NCBI RefSeq assembly: GCF_001039355.2
Contig: NW_019775724.1
Coordinates: 442,061 to 506,060 of the forward strand
Direction of reading: 5' to 3'
DNA length: 64,000 nucleotides
DNA from: Lingula anatina
Lineage: Eukaryota > Brachiopoda > Lingulata > Lingulida > Lingulidae
The notes under the pieces were generated by a model, which did no database searches, was not told where the DNA came from, and saw only the letters and a program-made list of their open reading frames with translations. A program made the position numbers and the translations under genes. Positions 23,559 to 34,400 of this stretch are shown here, piece by piece (within the stretch, counting starts at the first letter, position 1; each line of letters starts with the position of its first letter).

Positions 23559-23633
23559 ATGACATCGAAGGAAATATGTTGCATTTGGCTATTGGGTAGA
23601 GATGGCAAATGGATGCCAAGAGATCGAGAATGA
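23559..23633 (+). promoter_or_regulatory. Upstream ORF overlapping the gene C start
   Basis: An ATG 43 bp before the gene C start opens a 24-codon frame (plus stop) that ends at 23633, overlapping the first 32 bp of the coding sequence in another frame. If the transcript begins upstream of it, it could reduce translation of C. The start context AAAATGA is fair. Gene D has the matching ATG (31405) with a 9-codon frame. Confidence 0.35.
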
Positions 23634-24224
23634 GGAGGAGGTAAAGCGTGAGGCCATGAAGTTTCTCAATTTGAGCTCCCGGCAGAAATCTACCTTAATT
23701 AACGGTGCAATTGCCAACATTGTTATATCCGTGTGCTACACTCTGGTGATGCCATTTCTCCAAGACGTGGTGAGTGACAAGTTAATGGTTCTTTTGGTAA
23801 ATAGGGACTCATCTGATCAGATGTAATCAGTATATCGCGACGGTTACATAACATCCCTAGGTACATGTATGTATCATGTAAAACATAGTGATTGTAAATT
23901 TATGTGCGAAAGTCAGTGGATTTTATAACTTTTAAGTTTCTCTTAAAAGAGAAAACAACCAGAAATTTAACCATAATTCTGCCGGCTATCGTCTGTTGTC
24001 ATCATTTTTGCCTAATTTTGTGCACTACGTGAATACTGGCAATAGTTTCAGTTATTTTTTTCTTTTTTGTCATAAGATTGTTCATAGATGTAGTTACCAA
24101 GCCCCCATGATACGTGTATGATCCTGAAAGCCATTTTTTTATTTTTCACTAGTTTATTAAAGGGACTCTACTTAACTTTCCATGCACCATTATCATATGA
24201 TAAACATTTGTTACATTTTAAACC

Positions 24225-24305
<81 letters not shown>

Positions 24306-27300
24306 AAATTAAACGGACTTCATGTTCACATTATGTTTCTTAAAAATGAGGTATTTATAAACTGTATTATATTAATCGACTCTTTTTGTCAGTTAACGAT
24401 CCGCATCAAAGTGAAGAATAACCAAGTTGATGACCACCAGCATTATCTCTTAGGATATCACGATACTTTGTGTTATATAAGTATTTTTGACAGATTACGA
24501 TACATTTAGAAATACCAGCGCGTTATGAACAAGAGCGCTTTCTCTTAGGTTGAATGGCGTTATTATCATTTTATTTCAGGCAGTAAAAAAGGACGTGTCT
24601 CTAACAGGAGCAGGGGCAATCCTTGGGTGTTATGAGGTCGCCATGTTCTGCTGTTCCCTTATTATTGGTTCACAGGTGCTGTTGGTTGCTTTACAATCCA
24701 CTGCCATCTTTTTTGTTTTCATTTATAGTGTCAAATTTATAATNTTTGGCGGAAAAGGCCAATCAAACGATGGGCCCATGATTCTGTAGGAATGACAATG
24801 GCAGATTTCGTGTGGGTTTTTCTGGCAATGTTCATGTTAATACGAACAGGACTTGACGTGAAACTGTGCCAAATTGTGAATCTGTCAGAAGCTACACTGC
24901 TGGTCGGACCTCTTCTCGGGGTAGAGAGTAGTCTAATAACATGTGGCCTTGAAACCCAAAGCTATCTGGCAATGTTGGGTTGCCTGAAGCCCAGTTCATT
25001 GAATGCAGTTATTTGGTCCTACAAACAACATGAGTTTACCTTTTATGGCTTTAGCTATAGTTTAGTGGAGGTCCGACCTCAGCTTCAGAAACACCCCTTA
25101 TATAACCAAGCTAGCACCCTAAACTTTGTGGCAACATCAGTTGACATGTGTTCATACTTGACCCAGGTAATGAAAATGGTCATTGGTTTCTGGGAAATAA
25201 AAAAAAACAAAATTGCAACATACGTTTGGCTTTTAAAACCTATGCCGTCAGTAAAAAAAAAACGAATTCTCAAGGTTTGACAATTATTTTCAGCAAGTTA
25301 CATCTTGATAAAAAATAGACTGCCCCCCTCCCATGTACCGAGCAGTCTATGCCTAGTTCCAAAATATTTAAGATCAGCTAAAAGCTTTTCTGTATGGGTC
25401 CTGTGATACTGTACATTTTGGATTTCAGAGCATCGTGGGGAGTTTTCTTGGGACGATGTTTGTGTGGAATTGGGACCGCCTGTATCAATGTAGCTGTCTT
25501 GGCGGATTGTGTAAATGAAGCCGTGTAAGTAATGTGGAATTAGAACACCTTATTTAAATGTAGCTGTCATGGCGAATTTTGTAACGGACGTCGAGAAGTT
25601 GGATGATTTGTGAGGGTCTTGTGCCCCATTCTTCACTGTTGAGTATTATTAGAAAAAATATTGTTTTGTAATCGTAGGCCGTGTCAGTTATGTAGAATTA
25701 TAATTCCCTTTTTCGATGTTCTGTAGCCGTCATGGCGGATTGTGAAACGAAAATCGTGGAAGAGGTAAGATTAGTTACTGGGCATTATGCTTGGTTTTCC
25801 ACTCTTGAATATTTCTTTACACCATTACAAAACTGACTGATTTATACATTTCTTTTTAAATAAATAAATTACAAAATTAAAAAAAAAGAATGTATTCCAC
25901 TCTGTTTCAGATTTATAGATATGCTATAATATTCGAATTTGTCGGTTATTTCTTTTTGTAAGATGAGCTTGTTTTGACGTATTGTTGCGTTCGCCAATAC
26001 AGTTCTCACGTCTCATTGTGTTAGTGGAGCATGTTTCACCGTATCTTTGTCTTGTCTTATATTATACTGTTGTCACGTTTCATTGTGCTAGTTGATATTC
26101 TAATACTCATCACCAAACATTCATTTAGCAGAGCGCGAAACTTTCACATGATAATAAAACTGAGTACATCATTCCTTTTTCATATGAATGAATAACAAAA
26201 TCATAAAAGGATTTATTCCTTTCTGTTTCAGAATGGCAAACATTCAATAAATTCCTACTTTCTTTATTATCACGTTCTTATTTTGTTAGTTGAGCATTTT
26301 TGATGTATTGTTGTGTTCGCAGTGACACTTACCATTGAGTTGGTTCGTGTACTCGATCTTGCCACATTTTATTGTAATAGTTGAGATTATATTCACAATA
26401 AACTCATCAATATATTTAATATTGTTATAGGTTCCACGGATTACCTGATAATATAATCACATATGGTAACTTGTCAGCAGTATTTGACACGTCTATGGGC
26501 CTTGGGTGAGATTTTGTGTGGTTCATTTCATTATGATTTCTTTTTTTTTTAAATAGTTAAATAGAGTTATTTTGGAGAGAGTTACAGAAACCCCGGGAAT
26601 AATTTAATGCCATCTGCAGTATGCGCGCCATTTGAAAAATACATGAGTGCCTGTCCCTTTTTATTTACAACCGTAATTCACTGGGCAGAACAGTAGCTTA
26701 AAGCTTGACATTAAACCTTCAATTCTGAATTTCCTAACATCATACAAAACAATCCTTTCGATATTTTATTTACGTTTAAGGAATTTCATCGGGACGCTTA
26801 TTGGAGCAGCAATCGTGGAACATAATCCATTCAGCACGTTATCGGCAGTCCTTACGGGGCTCTGTCTGGGAGAAGTAAGTACTAGCAGGACAAAACGGAA
26901 AATAGACTTGAAACACACCCTTGTCAAAGGGGCCACATATCTTTATATGCATCACACTTTCAATAAACGAAGGCAAAAAAAGGAAGTAAAAAGACATTCA
27001 AAAATCCACATAATGATATGGTAAACAGAAGCTGCCTCTATTTATGACCATATTATCTATTTTAATGTGTTTGTTTTCAGACTGTTGTCTATGTGTAAAT
27101 GTGCTTGTATGTACAGTGTATTTAGTGTGTGTTTATGTGCAATGAGTGTATGTGTGTGCATGTGTGTCTTTGTATTGTGTATCAGGGATCGCAAATATCC
27201 TGGCATAAATCACTGTTTTAATGTATGGGGGCGACCATGGCCTTTATGAACTATTTTATTGTAAAATGTACGTCCGTATGTCCGTTTTCAGGCTGGTCTC

Positions 27301-27513
27301 CTCGTTCTATACTGTGCGGTAGTTTATGCAGTACTCACAAGGAGGCGTAACAGGTCCGAATACAACAGCATTGACAGTGATAATGCCAGTAACAGTGACA
27401 CACAAACCGCCGAGGAAACATTGCTACTGCCGCCAACCCCTTGCCCGCTAATACAGATTCAAAACGTGCAGCCAGAAAAATGTATGCCTAATGATGACGC
27501 CAGTTCTAACTAG
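23602..27513 (+). CDS. SLC18B1-like: Gene C: SLC18B1-like MFS transporter, exons 1-2 and 9-12 (middle missing at an N)
   Basis: Exons: 23602-23769, 24580-24675, then 25429-25524, 26431-26505, 26781-26874, 27292-27513. Exons 3-8 (743 bp: helices 3 to 8, including the LGPL-GG motif and central loop) are absent. At 24744 intron 2 jumps through an N into sequence matching intron 8 of D and E. The exon 2 donor and exon 9 acceptor are intact, but splicing exon 2 (phase 0) to exon 9 (phase 2) would shift the frame. Either a gap was closed with one N or two gene copies were joined. The C-terminus, from AGLLVLYCAVVYAV, ends a last helix and a cytosolic tail with acidic dileucine EETLLLP, a vesicle and endolysosome sorting signal in many SLC proteins. 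Function as such is doubtful. Confidence 0.8.
24229..24302. repeat. (TA)n microsatellite
   Basis: About 36 TA units in intron 1 of gene C. Gene D has only a short TATATATA at the matching place (about 33102), so the expansion is specific to this copy. Confidence 0.95.
24744..24744. other. Single N where gene C jumps from intron 2 to intron 8
   Basis: Left of the N is intron 2 sequence shared with gene D (33483-33560). Right of it, from TTTGGCGGAAAAGG, the sequence matches 36638 onward in D and 43380 onward in E, which lie after exon 8. About 3 kb present in the other copies is missing. Confidence 0.85.
25525..25775 (+). repeat. Intronic repeats of the exon 9 end (gene C)
   Basis: After the exon 9 donor, two diverged partial copies follow: one with TGTAGCTGTCATGGCGAATTTTGTAA (from about 25558), and one with TGTAGCCGTCATGGCGGATT (from about 25723), followed by a GTAAGA donor-like site. 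The same arrangement is seen in D, E and F. Confidence 0.7.
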
Positions 27514-28908
27514 AATTGAGGATTGTAATTCGACTTTTAGTCCAGGCTTCACGCTCATGCCACCAATACACGAACCTTTATATATCTAAAATTCGCAGGG
27601 GACGTGCGATCTTAAAATCCGTACGTCCTGTCGTGATCGAGGCTATAAAGAGAGTCCCGGCTGCTATACTACCTAGCGGTCAGTGAATAACAACTCACGT
27701 CATGTTGATGAAGGCCTAGAATTCCAAGTTGGCCACAAGCTTATGGTATGGAAAATATTTCAGCTCGTGTTAAATAATAACTGTGCATGAACATTTAAGC
27801 GAAACTGATTATATTTATCAAAGGCTATTTGTCAGTGAGGATTGACATCCAGCCAAAAAGTGGGCTGTCTTGGAAGATCGGACGCCAAGCTGGGAGATCA
27901 AAGGCTCCGTTCCGATAACCTTATCGTACTGGCTGGATCGAACTAAACTTCTCAGGGATTGCGGCTAAGTTGTATTCAGTTTAAGCGGCTTAAATGTCTG
28001 ACACGCTCCCTTGTAACTTAATGTATTGGGTAAAGTCGGGGAAACTGTGCCCCATCATCTTGTTCATGTTGCTTTGCGAGGGGGCGCGCCTGACAATACA
28101 GCTGATTACATAGATTGCGTCTTAGCGAGAATTCCCGCTGAGATTGATCCATCCTGCTAGTACGATAAGGTTATGGGAACACAGTCTAAGAGTAATTTGA
28201 ATTGCAGGTCATAGAGTCCAAATTACACTGAAGATAAATCATGAAAACACACACCAATAAAACTGATGACTTTAGATGTAAATCAAATGGATTTTACTTC
28301 CACTGCTCCCATTTACGCGCCGGAAATTTCGTCTTAGAAATCAATACAAAAGAAACACAAAAAACGTGACTAATGTGCGCATTTGGTGAAGTATCATGAC
28401 ATGAAGACTCTTTGTCTACAGTGGGTGGTAAACACTGGAGCTCTCACTCTCTATGTATATTTAATAAAAGAATAAATAAAAGCTGAAATTTAATGAGAAC
28501 GAAATGGAATGTTTTTTAAAATAATTGACCTTGACCTCTGAAGACTTCTGAAATATAGCCAATATATAATGTCCATGTGTTTTATTAATTTATTTATTTA
28601 TTTGTGTTTGTTTATTATCTATTTATTTATTTTTTGAAAACAGTACCTACATATAAACCATCTTTCTTTGCACTAAGAACGACCAAAATTCTGGAGGAAA
28701 CCTTTTATCACACTTGGTGCTTACTATTATTTTTTCATTATGTTCATTCCACAATAATTCACCACAGTTTGCTGTAAGATTCTACACGTGTACAGATCTA
28801 TACATCAACACTGAGAATAGTCTTAGGTGAAATCTTATCATCTATGTCTGTACTGTTACCGTGATATGCCTAATAACATGCTGTGTATTAATCCGACGTC
28901 ATTTTATT
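27514..28908. other. 3' flank of gene C
   Basis: About 96 percent similar by eye to the flank of gene E (47435 onward), including a TAAGCC-family piece near 27590-27655 and the foldback element at 27904-28187. An AATAAA at about 28256 is a possible polyadenylation signal, conserved at about 48137 in E, though distant from the stop. Confidence 0.45.
27904..28187. mobile_element. Foldback-family element
   Basis: The left tip GTTCCGATAACCTTATCGTA pairs with the right tip TACGATAAGGTTATGGGAAC. The interior includes AGCGGCTTAAATGTCTGACA and GAGATTGATCC-type blocks. It has a sister copy in the same place after gene E (47829-48070). Confidence 0.75.
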
Positions 28909-28951
28909 ATTATTATTATTATTTTATTATAATTATTATTATTATTATTAT
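28909..28951. repeat. (TTA)n microsatellite
   Basis: An ATT/TTA run, found in the equivalent intron 1 position of E (39668-39702) and F (49622-49648). Confidence 0.85.
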
Positions 28952-29700
28952 CAATTTTTAAAGGGCCCTTGATGCACCAAAATCAAATGATAAACATTCG
29001 TTTCATTTTAATCCTGAATATGGAAAAAAATAATAAACGTACTTTATGTTCACATGTATGTTTCTTATAATGAGGTATTTGCATACTGTATTATAAAAGT
29101 CGACTCTTTTTGGTCAGTTAACGGTCCGCGACGTCCAGCTAGGAGGGTTTGGACTGCCGTTCTTTGTGTCGGGACTGGTGACGATCATCACAGCAACTGT
29201 AGCATTTTTTTACTTTACCAACCGAGAAAAAAGAGCAATCTAATTTGCCACACTTAGTATTTGATAAGCTGCCTGTTGAGTTATTGAAACTTTTGCCGCT
29301 TCGACAAGATAGCGCCAGTTCTTAATCCAAATTACAGTTAAATACGTACCTGAGCATTGAAGAAAACAAATGGCCAAGTTCTGAAAGTGGGTAAAAAGAT
29401 AATAATGTCATAAACTTGTGTGAGACTGCATGTAGCAAGTTTCAGTGGTCATGGAATGAGAGAGAGAGTCAAATGGGGAAGGCGGTGATTAAAGTTAAAA
29501 TGAAAGGCAGGTAAAACAGGAAAGGGGGAGAAAATATTGGACAGAGTAATAGACAGATGACGCATATGTTGTCTCGAAAGCTGCTAAGATTGAAGGGAAT
29601 ATAGAGACAGATGGAGGAGCATAATCGCCTTCGACAGTCGACAGGGAGTTATAAATATTGCATGCTAAGAACCACTTCATTCTTCATATTTACCTGTACA
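28930..29700 (+). pseudogene. Chimeric transporter relic: intron 1 fused to part of exon 5
   Basis: Up to about 29132 the sequence matches intron 1 of gene F (to GTTAACGATCCGCGACG). It then switches directly to the middle of exon 5 (29135-29245; QLGGFGLPFFVSG). A seventh T in the TTTTTT run shifts the frame, and the exon 5 donor is lost (GAGCAATCTAA instead of GAGCAAGGTAA). The downstream stretch matches intron 5 of E and F. Exons 2-4 are gone, so this is a deletion remnant of a further gene copy. Confidence 0.75.
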
Positions 29701-29701
29701 T

Positions 29702-30243
29702 GCAAACGTGGTGTTTTTTTCGGGACGCCACCTCTCTAAAACCAGCTAGAATACCCGCATTTCTTTTCATATTCTTACTAATATGTTGAGTACAACAGTA
29801 GCTTTTGTCTTATGATATTTATCAAAATTGCTAGGGCAGAAATGGTGTTTCTGAAATATAAGCTGTAGCTCCCACTCTATGACATTTTGATTATGATGGA
29901 TAACCGCGTCCACACTTTGGCCAAAAAGATAGCTGTTGGAGATCAATTTCTTTGTGTCACATATTATCTGAATAATGCATATAATTCATTATAAATTTGT
30001 GACTGTAATTTCTGGCCCACTTAACCATTGCGAGGAGTATGGATTTGTAATGCAGTATGATCGGTATGATACCCGTATACCTGTAATGTAACCAATTACT
30101 CTTCCAAAGTTGGTAATTCTACTCTGACATTATAATTTAGATTAATCAGTAAAAGCATAAGGTGTCTGCCCTTCATACCTTGGTGAACAATCGGTTTGAT
30201 CCAAATTAGACCTAAGTCGCAACGTCTCGTGTCCAGGCATTGT

Positions 30244-30274
<31 letters not shown>

Positions 30275-31424
30275 CGGGGGGGGGGGGTGGACTGCCGGGT
30301 ACCCCACTTACATCGCATGCATTACAAATAGCATCTACAGGACACTGCAAGACCACTCAATATTTAGGGTAATAGTGAATAGTAAAAGAAAATAACAAAA
30401 AAAAAAAAACACGGACGCTACAGAAATTGATACACGTTACTGGCCAATGTTGTCGGTGTACGAAGGTAATTCTACTATAGGTACAGTATAGTAAATATTG
30501 TTAGGTTGCTTTAATCAATAGGATAACAGTGTAAGCTTTCCTCAAGGTCCAGACTCAAAGTTAAAATATTACACGCCATATGTCATTAAACATATCTGAC
30601 CTCCTGCCCCGTGAATTTGCCATTTGTCATAGCTTGCCAAGCTAGGTAAATACAATGGCCGGAGGAATGGTACCCTTCAGTTCGCTTATGATGTGGTTTT
30701 GCGGGGGTGGGGCAATAATATCCAGACAGGATCAATTTTTTTGGATCCGAGAATGACCCAAGATAAGAGGCATCTTTGCTTTTCTTTCAAAACAGAGATA
30801 AATTCCCAATATTCTTGTCCTGACCCAAAGAGGAGCTGGGGGCCGTTTGCCATTCTAACCACACCCGCAAGAAAACGCAGTAGATACTCCAGCGCATTAG
30901 ACTACTGCAATCATACTGCAAACCGCAGTAGACTACTGCAATCATACTGCAAACATGCTTCAAATCTGCTTCGATTTGGGAGCTAATTAGCATATTTGAA
31001 ACATGCTTCTATGATGCTGCTAATCTTCTGCATTAATGCTCCTCTCTGTACAAACCTATGTACTTTTTGGAGTAGAATTGCAGTAGGCTATGCTGCATTT
31101 CTAATGCAAATATGCTCCACACCACTACTGTGTTAATGCTTTTTTGCTACTTCGATACTACTGCATTTTCGTGCGGGTAGTACTAAAAATACAAATGTTC
31201 AAAAGGACAAAACTACCATTACCCTCTGCAAAATATCTGTTGTATTGGAAGAGGATTAAATTAAAGCGTCGCACGGACATAAGGGACGACTCAAACCGAG
31301 AGAGACTAGTACCCTACTTGCATCGTACACATTAAAGATAGCATCTACAGGACACAGCAAGACCACTCAATCGAGTTACATAGCCCTGCTCAGTTAAGCA
31401 AGAAAATGGCATCAAAGAAAGTAC
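29702..31424 (+). promoter_or_regulatory. Upstream region of gene D, duplicated from that of gene C
   Basis: Parallels 21819-23601: shared blocks include GGCAGAAATGGTGTTTCTGAAATAT, GGATTTGTAATGCAG and CATTACCCTCTGCAAAATATC. It differs from the C copy by having the MITE at 30863-31178, a poly-T plus G-run at 30246-30286, and by lacking the foldback element and most of the palindrome. Confidence 0.65.
30863..31178. mobile_element. 316-bp MITE with GCAGTAG inverted ends
   Basis: The left tip is ACCCGCAAGAAAACGCAGTA, and the right tip is the inverse of ACCCGCACGAAAATGCAGTA. The interior is full of short TACTGCA/TGCTTCA/TAATGC words. It is absent from the equivalent region upstream of C. Confidence 0.7.
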
Positions 31425-31493
31425 GTGGTATTTGACTATTGGATAGAGGTGGAAAATAGATGCGAAGAGATCGAGGGAAGAAAGCGTGAGGTC

Positions 31494-34400
31494 ATGAAGT
31501 TGCTCAATTTGAGTTCCCGGCAGAAATCTACCTTAATTAACGGTGCAATTGCCAACATTGTTATCTCCGTGTGCTACACTCTTGTGATGCCATTTCTCCA
31601 AGACGTGGTGAGTGACAAGTGAATAGTGAATGGTTCTTTTGGTTAATAGCGACTCATCTTCTTCAAAAGACGTAATATATTTTAGTGAAGGGAATGGATC
31701 TTCCGAGATAGATTTAATCTTTGTTGTCGCCACAAAAACAAAATGTTGAGAGAATGGAAAACAAGTGGGGATAACCTTTAAATGTGAGACAATGCACTGT
31801 CATACAAGGTACATGCTAAATGTAATTACAATTTCAAAGGGTTTCTTTTTTTTTTTTTGTTTTTTACCGATAGGCCTATTTCTGATAAAATGGAAGAATG
31901 AACAGCTTAAAAACAAAAGATAAACTAGATGGTGTCGATTGGTAGCCATCGCATATCCTCGCACTTCCCCATATTATCAAGAGCAGCTCACCTCTAGGGA
32001 CCACTTACCACACACGCATGTACACACGCACGTACGCACACACATACACACAAATCACTGCTTCATCCAAAGGTATTTAAAAATATAAATGTAAAAAAAA
32101 ATCTACAATGTTAAAAGAATTTAGAATCAACCAACCCCCAGAGACAGCCCAACCCCCTGTTGCACTAAAATTCTTAAGTGCCCATGCACCTCCCTGAAGA
32201 TGGGTCTACCAATTCCCAAAGTTTCAACTTCATACCTGCAATAGTCTAGGAGGAGATAGCGGAAATTACTAACACACAGACGCACGGACGCATGGACGCC
32301 CGGACGCATGGACGCACGGACGCACAGACGCACGGACGGGAGGGATAACATGATCCCCGATTTTTGTTGAACGTGAAATGTTTATGCCAATTTTATGATT
32401 GTGTGAGAGATATAAAATTTGACTAGGTATATAATGCAAGTAAATTCACTATACTCTTGATGCCAAGATGGTTACATGTGAAGCTCTGTCTTCGACTTAC
32501 AGTATCTTAGAGACTTCGACTGATTTAACCAAGATGTACTTGTGAAATTCTAGACTATATCGAGGTTATGTCCCAGTTTTTAGAGAGACGCTACGCAGAA
32601 ATGTCGAGTGAAGCGAGATATTTCTAGGTATCGGCTCAGGGTTGCCCTCCATCTTCGCTAAAGCTTGGCTAACTGGACAGGCTTTTGTGATCAGCATATC
32701 GCCACGGTCACATAACATCCGTAGTTATGTATCATAAAAAAACAGGGATTGTAAACAGATGTGCTAAAGGCAGTGGATTTTATAACTTAAGAGAAAACAG
32801 CCGGAAATTTAACCATGGATCAATTTTGCTAGCTTTCGTCCGTTGCTGTCATTGTTTGCGTAAGTTTATGCACGTGCGTCAATACTGGCAATAGTCTGAG
32901 TTCTTTTGTGTTCTTTTTTGTCAGAATATGTTTCATAGATGTAGTTACCAAAGCCCCCATTATATACCTTATAACACACTGTGAAGAGCCTGAAATCCAT
33001 TTTTTTTTTTATTTTTCACCAATTTTTTAAAAGGGACTCTATTTAACTTCCCATGCACCATTGTCATATGTTAAACATTTTAAACATTTTAAACCTCAAT
33101 ATATATAAAATATTAATTAAACGAACGTCATGTCCACATTATTTTTCTTAAAAATGAGTTATTTATAAACTGTATTATATTACTCGACTCTTTTTGTCAG
33201 ATGACGATCCGCATCAAAGTAAAGAATAACAAAGTTGATGACCACCAGCATTATCTCTTAGGATACATCGATAATTTTTATTATAAAAGTACTTTTGTCA
33301 GCCTACGATGCATTTAGAAATACCAGCACGTTATGAACAAGAGCGCTATCTCTTAGGTTTAATGGCGTTCTTCGCATCTTTTTCAGGCAATAAAGAAGGG
33401 TGTGTCTCTGACAGGAGCAGGGGCAATCCTAGGATCTTATGAGGTCGCCATGTTCTCCTGTTCCCTTTTTATTGGTTCACAGGTTGCTATTGGTTGCTTT
33501 ACAATCCACTGCCATCCTTTTTGTTTGGATTCATAAAATCAAATTGATAATCTTAATTTGCACTATTAATTAATATATATTAATATTATTTAATTTATAT
33601 ATCCCACCTGACTCTCAATAATCTGGTTTTCTGGATAATTTTCGCCATTTATCTATTGCAAAATAATGAAACAGATTTTTTGTCTTAAAAAACTGCAAAT
33701 TCAAGTAGTTATTACCTGTTTGTGTTTTGTTTTAGATATCTCGCATAGGAACGAGACGCTGTTTCTACACAGGAGGACTGGTAATTGGTGTCAGTTCGCT
33801 GGTTTTTGCGTGCGTAACTTTTTGTCGAAATGGCGCTTTTTTGTTGTTTTTTTTTTTTTTTTTTTTTAAGATTAAACATTTGATTATAGACCTTTAATGG
33901 GCGGTTCATAGGAAAATGGAATCTCAGCAACATCCCCTCACATAACGTGTATTCTATCCTAAACTGCGCACGATGCTCAATCAATGTTTAGTTGACACAC
34001 AAAGGGTGAGAAACGTATCAATCAACCAGATTGACAATTTCAACACATTTTGCAATGGATTTCATGATTGATCCACAAATCATAAAAGAAGAATCACAGT
34101 TTTATACCCATTAAAGATTACCATACATTAGATGAATCCTACTTTTTAGATATTTTTATTTTAGTTTTTTAGATGCCTGCCCTCCCGGTAACATATTTCT
34201 TGGGCTTGCTATAACAATACGCGTGATGGAATCATTGGGTGCGTCGATGGCTATCGCAGCCAGCTATGCCCTAGCAACGAAGGAGTTTAGGGATAACGTG
34301 GCAACGGTATATGTAAGTAGATGACAATCCTATGCTCATTGATGCTTCTAAAAAACTTGAATTGCATCGTTATTGAAAAAAGACTCCACAAAATGTGCGT

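Larger units (their letters stand above)
20422..23601. promoter_or_regulatory. Head-to-head intergenic region between genes B and C
   Basis: Genes B (minus, start 20421) and C (plus, start 23602) diverge from these 3.2 kb, so both promoters should lie here. The half nearest C, from about 21819, is duplicated upstream of gene D (29702-31424). The region also contains two foldback elements and a palindrome next to the C start. No TATA box could be fixed with confidence. Confidence 0.5.

Noticed and set aside
30096-30356. Minus-strand 86-codon frame with a poly-lysine run
   Set aside because: Created by a poly-T stretch followed by a G run at 30246-30286; no homologous frame upstream of gene C.
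32270-32345. Regular GGACGCAC units considered as a CRISPR-like array
   Set aside because: The units are contiguous without spacers, so this is a minisatellite in an animal intron.
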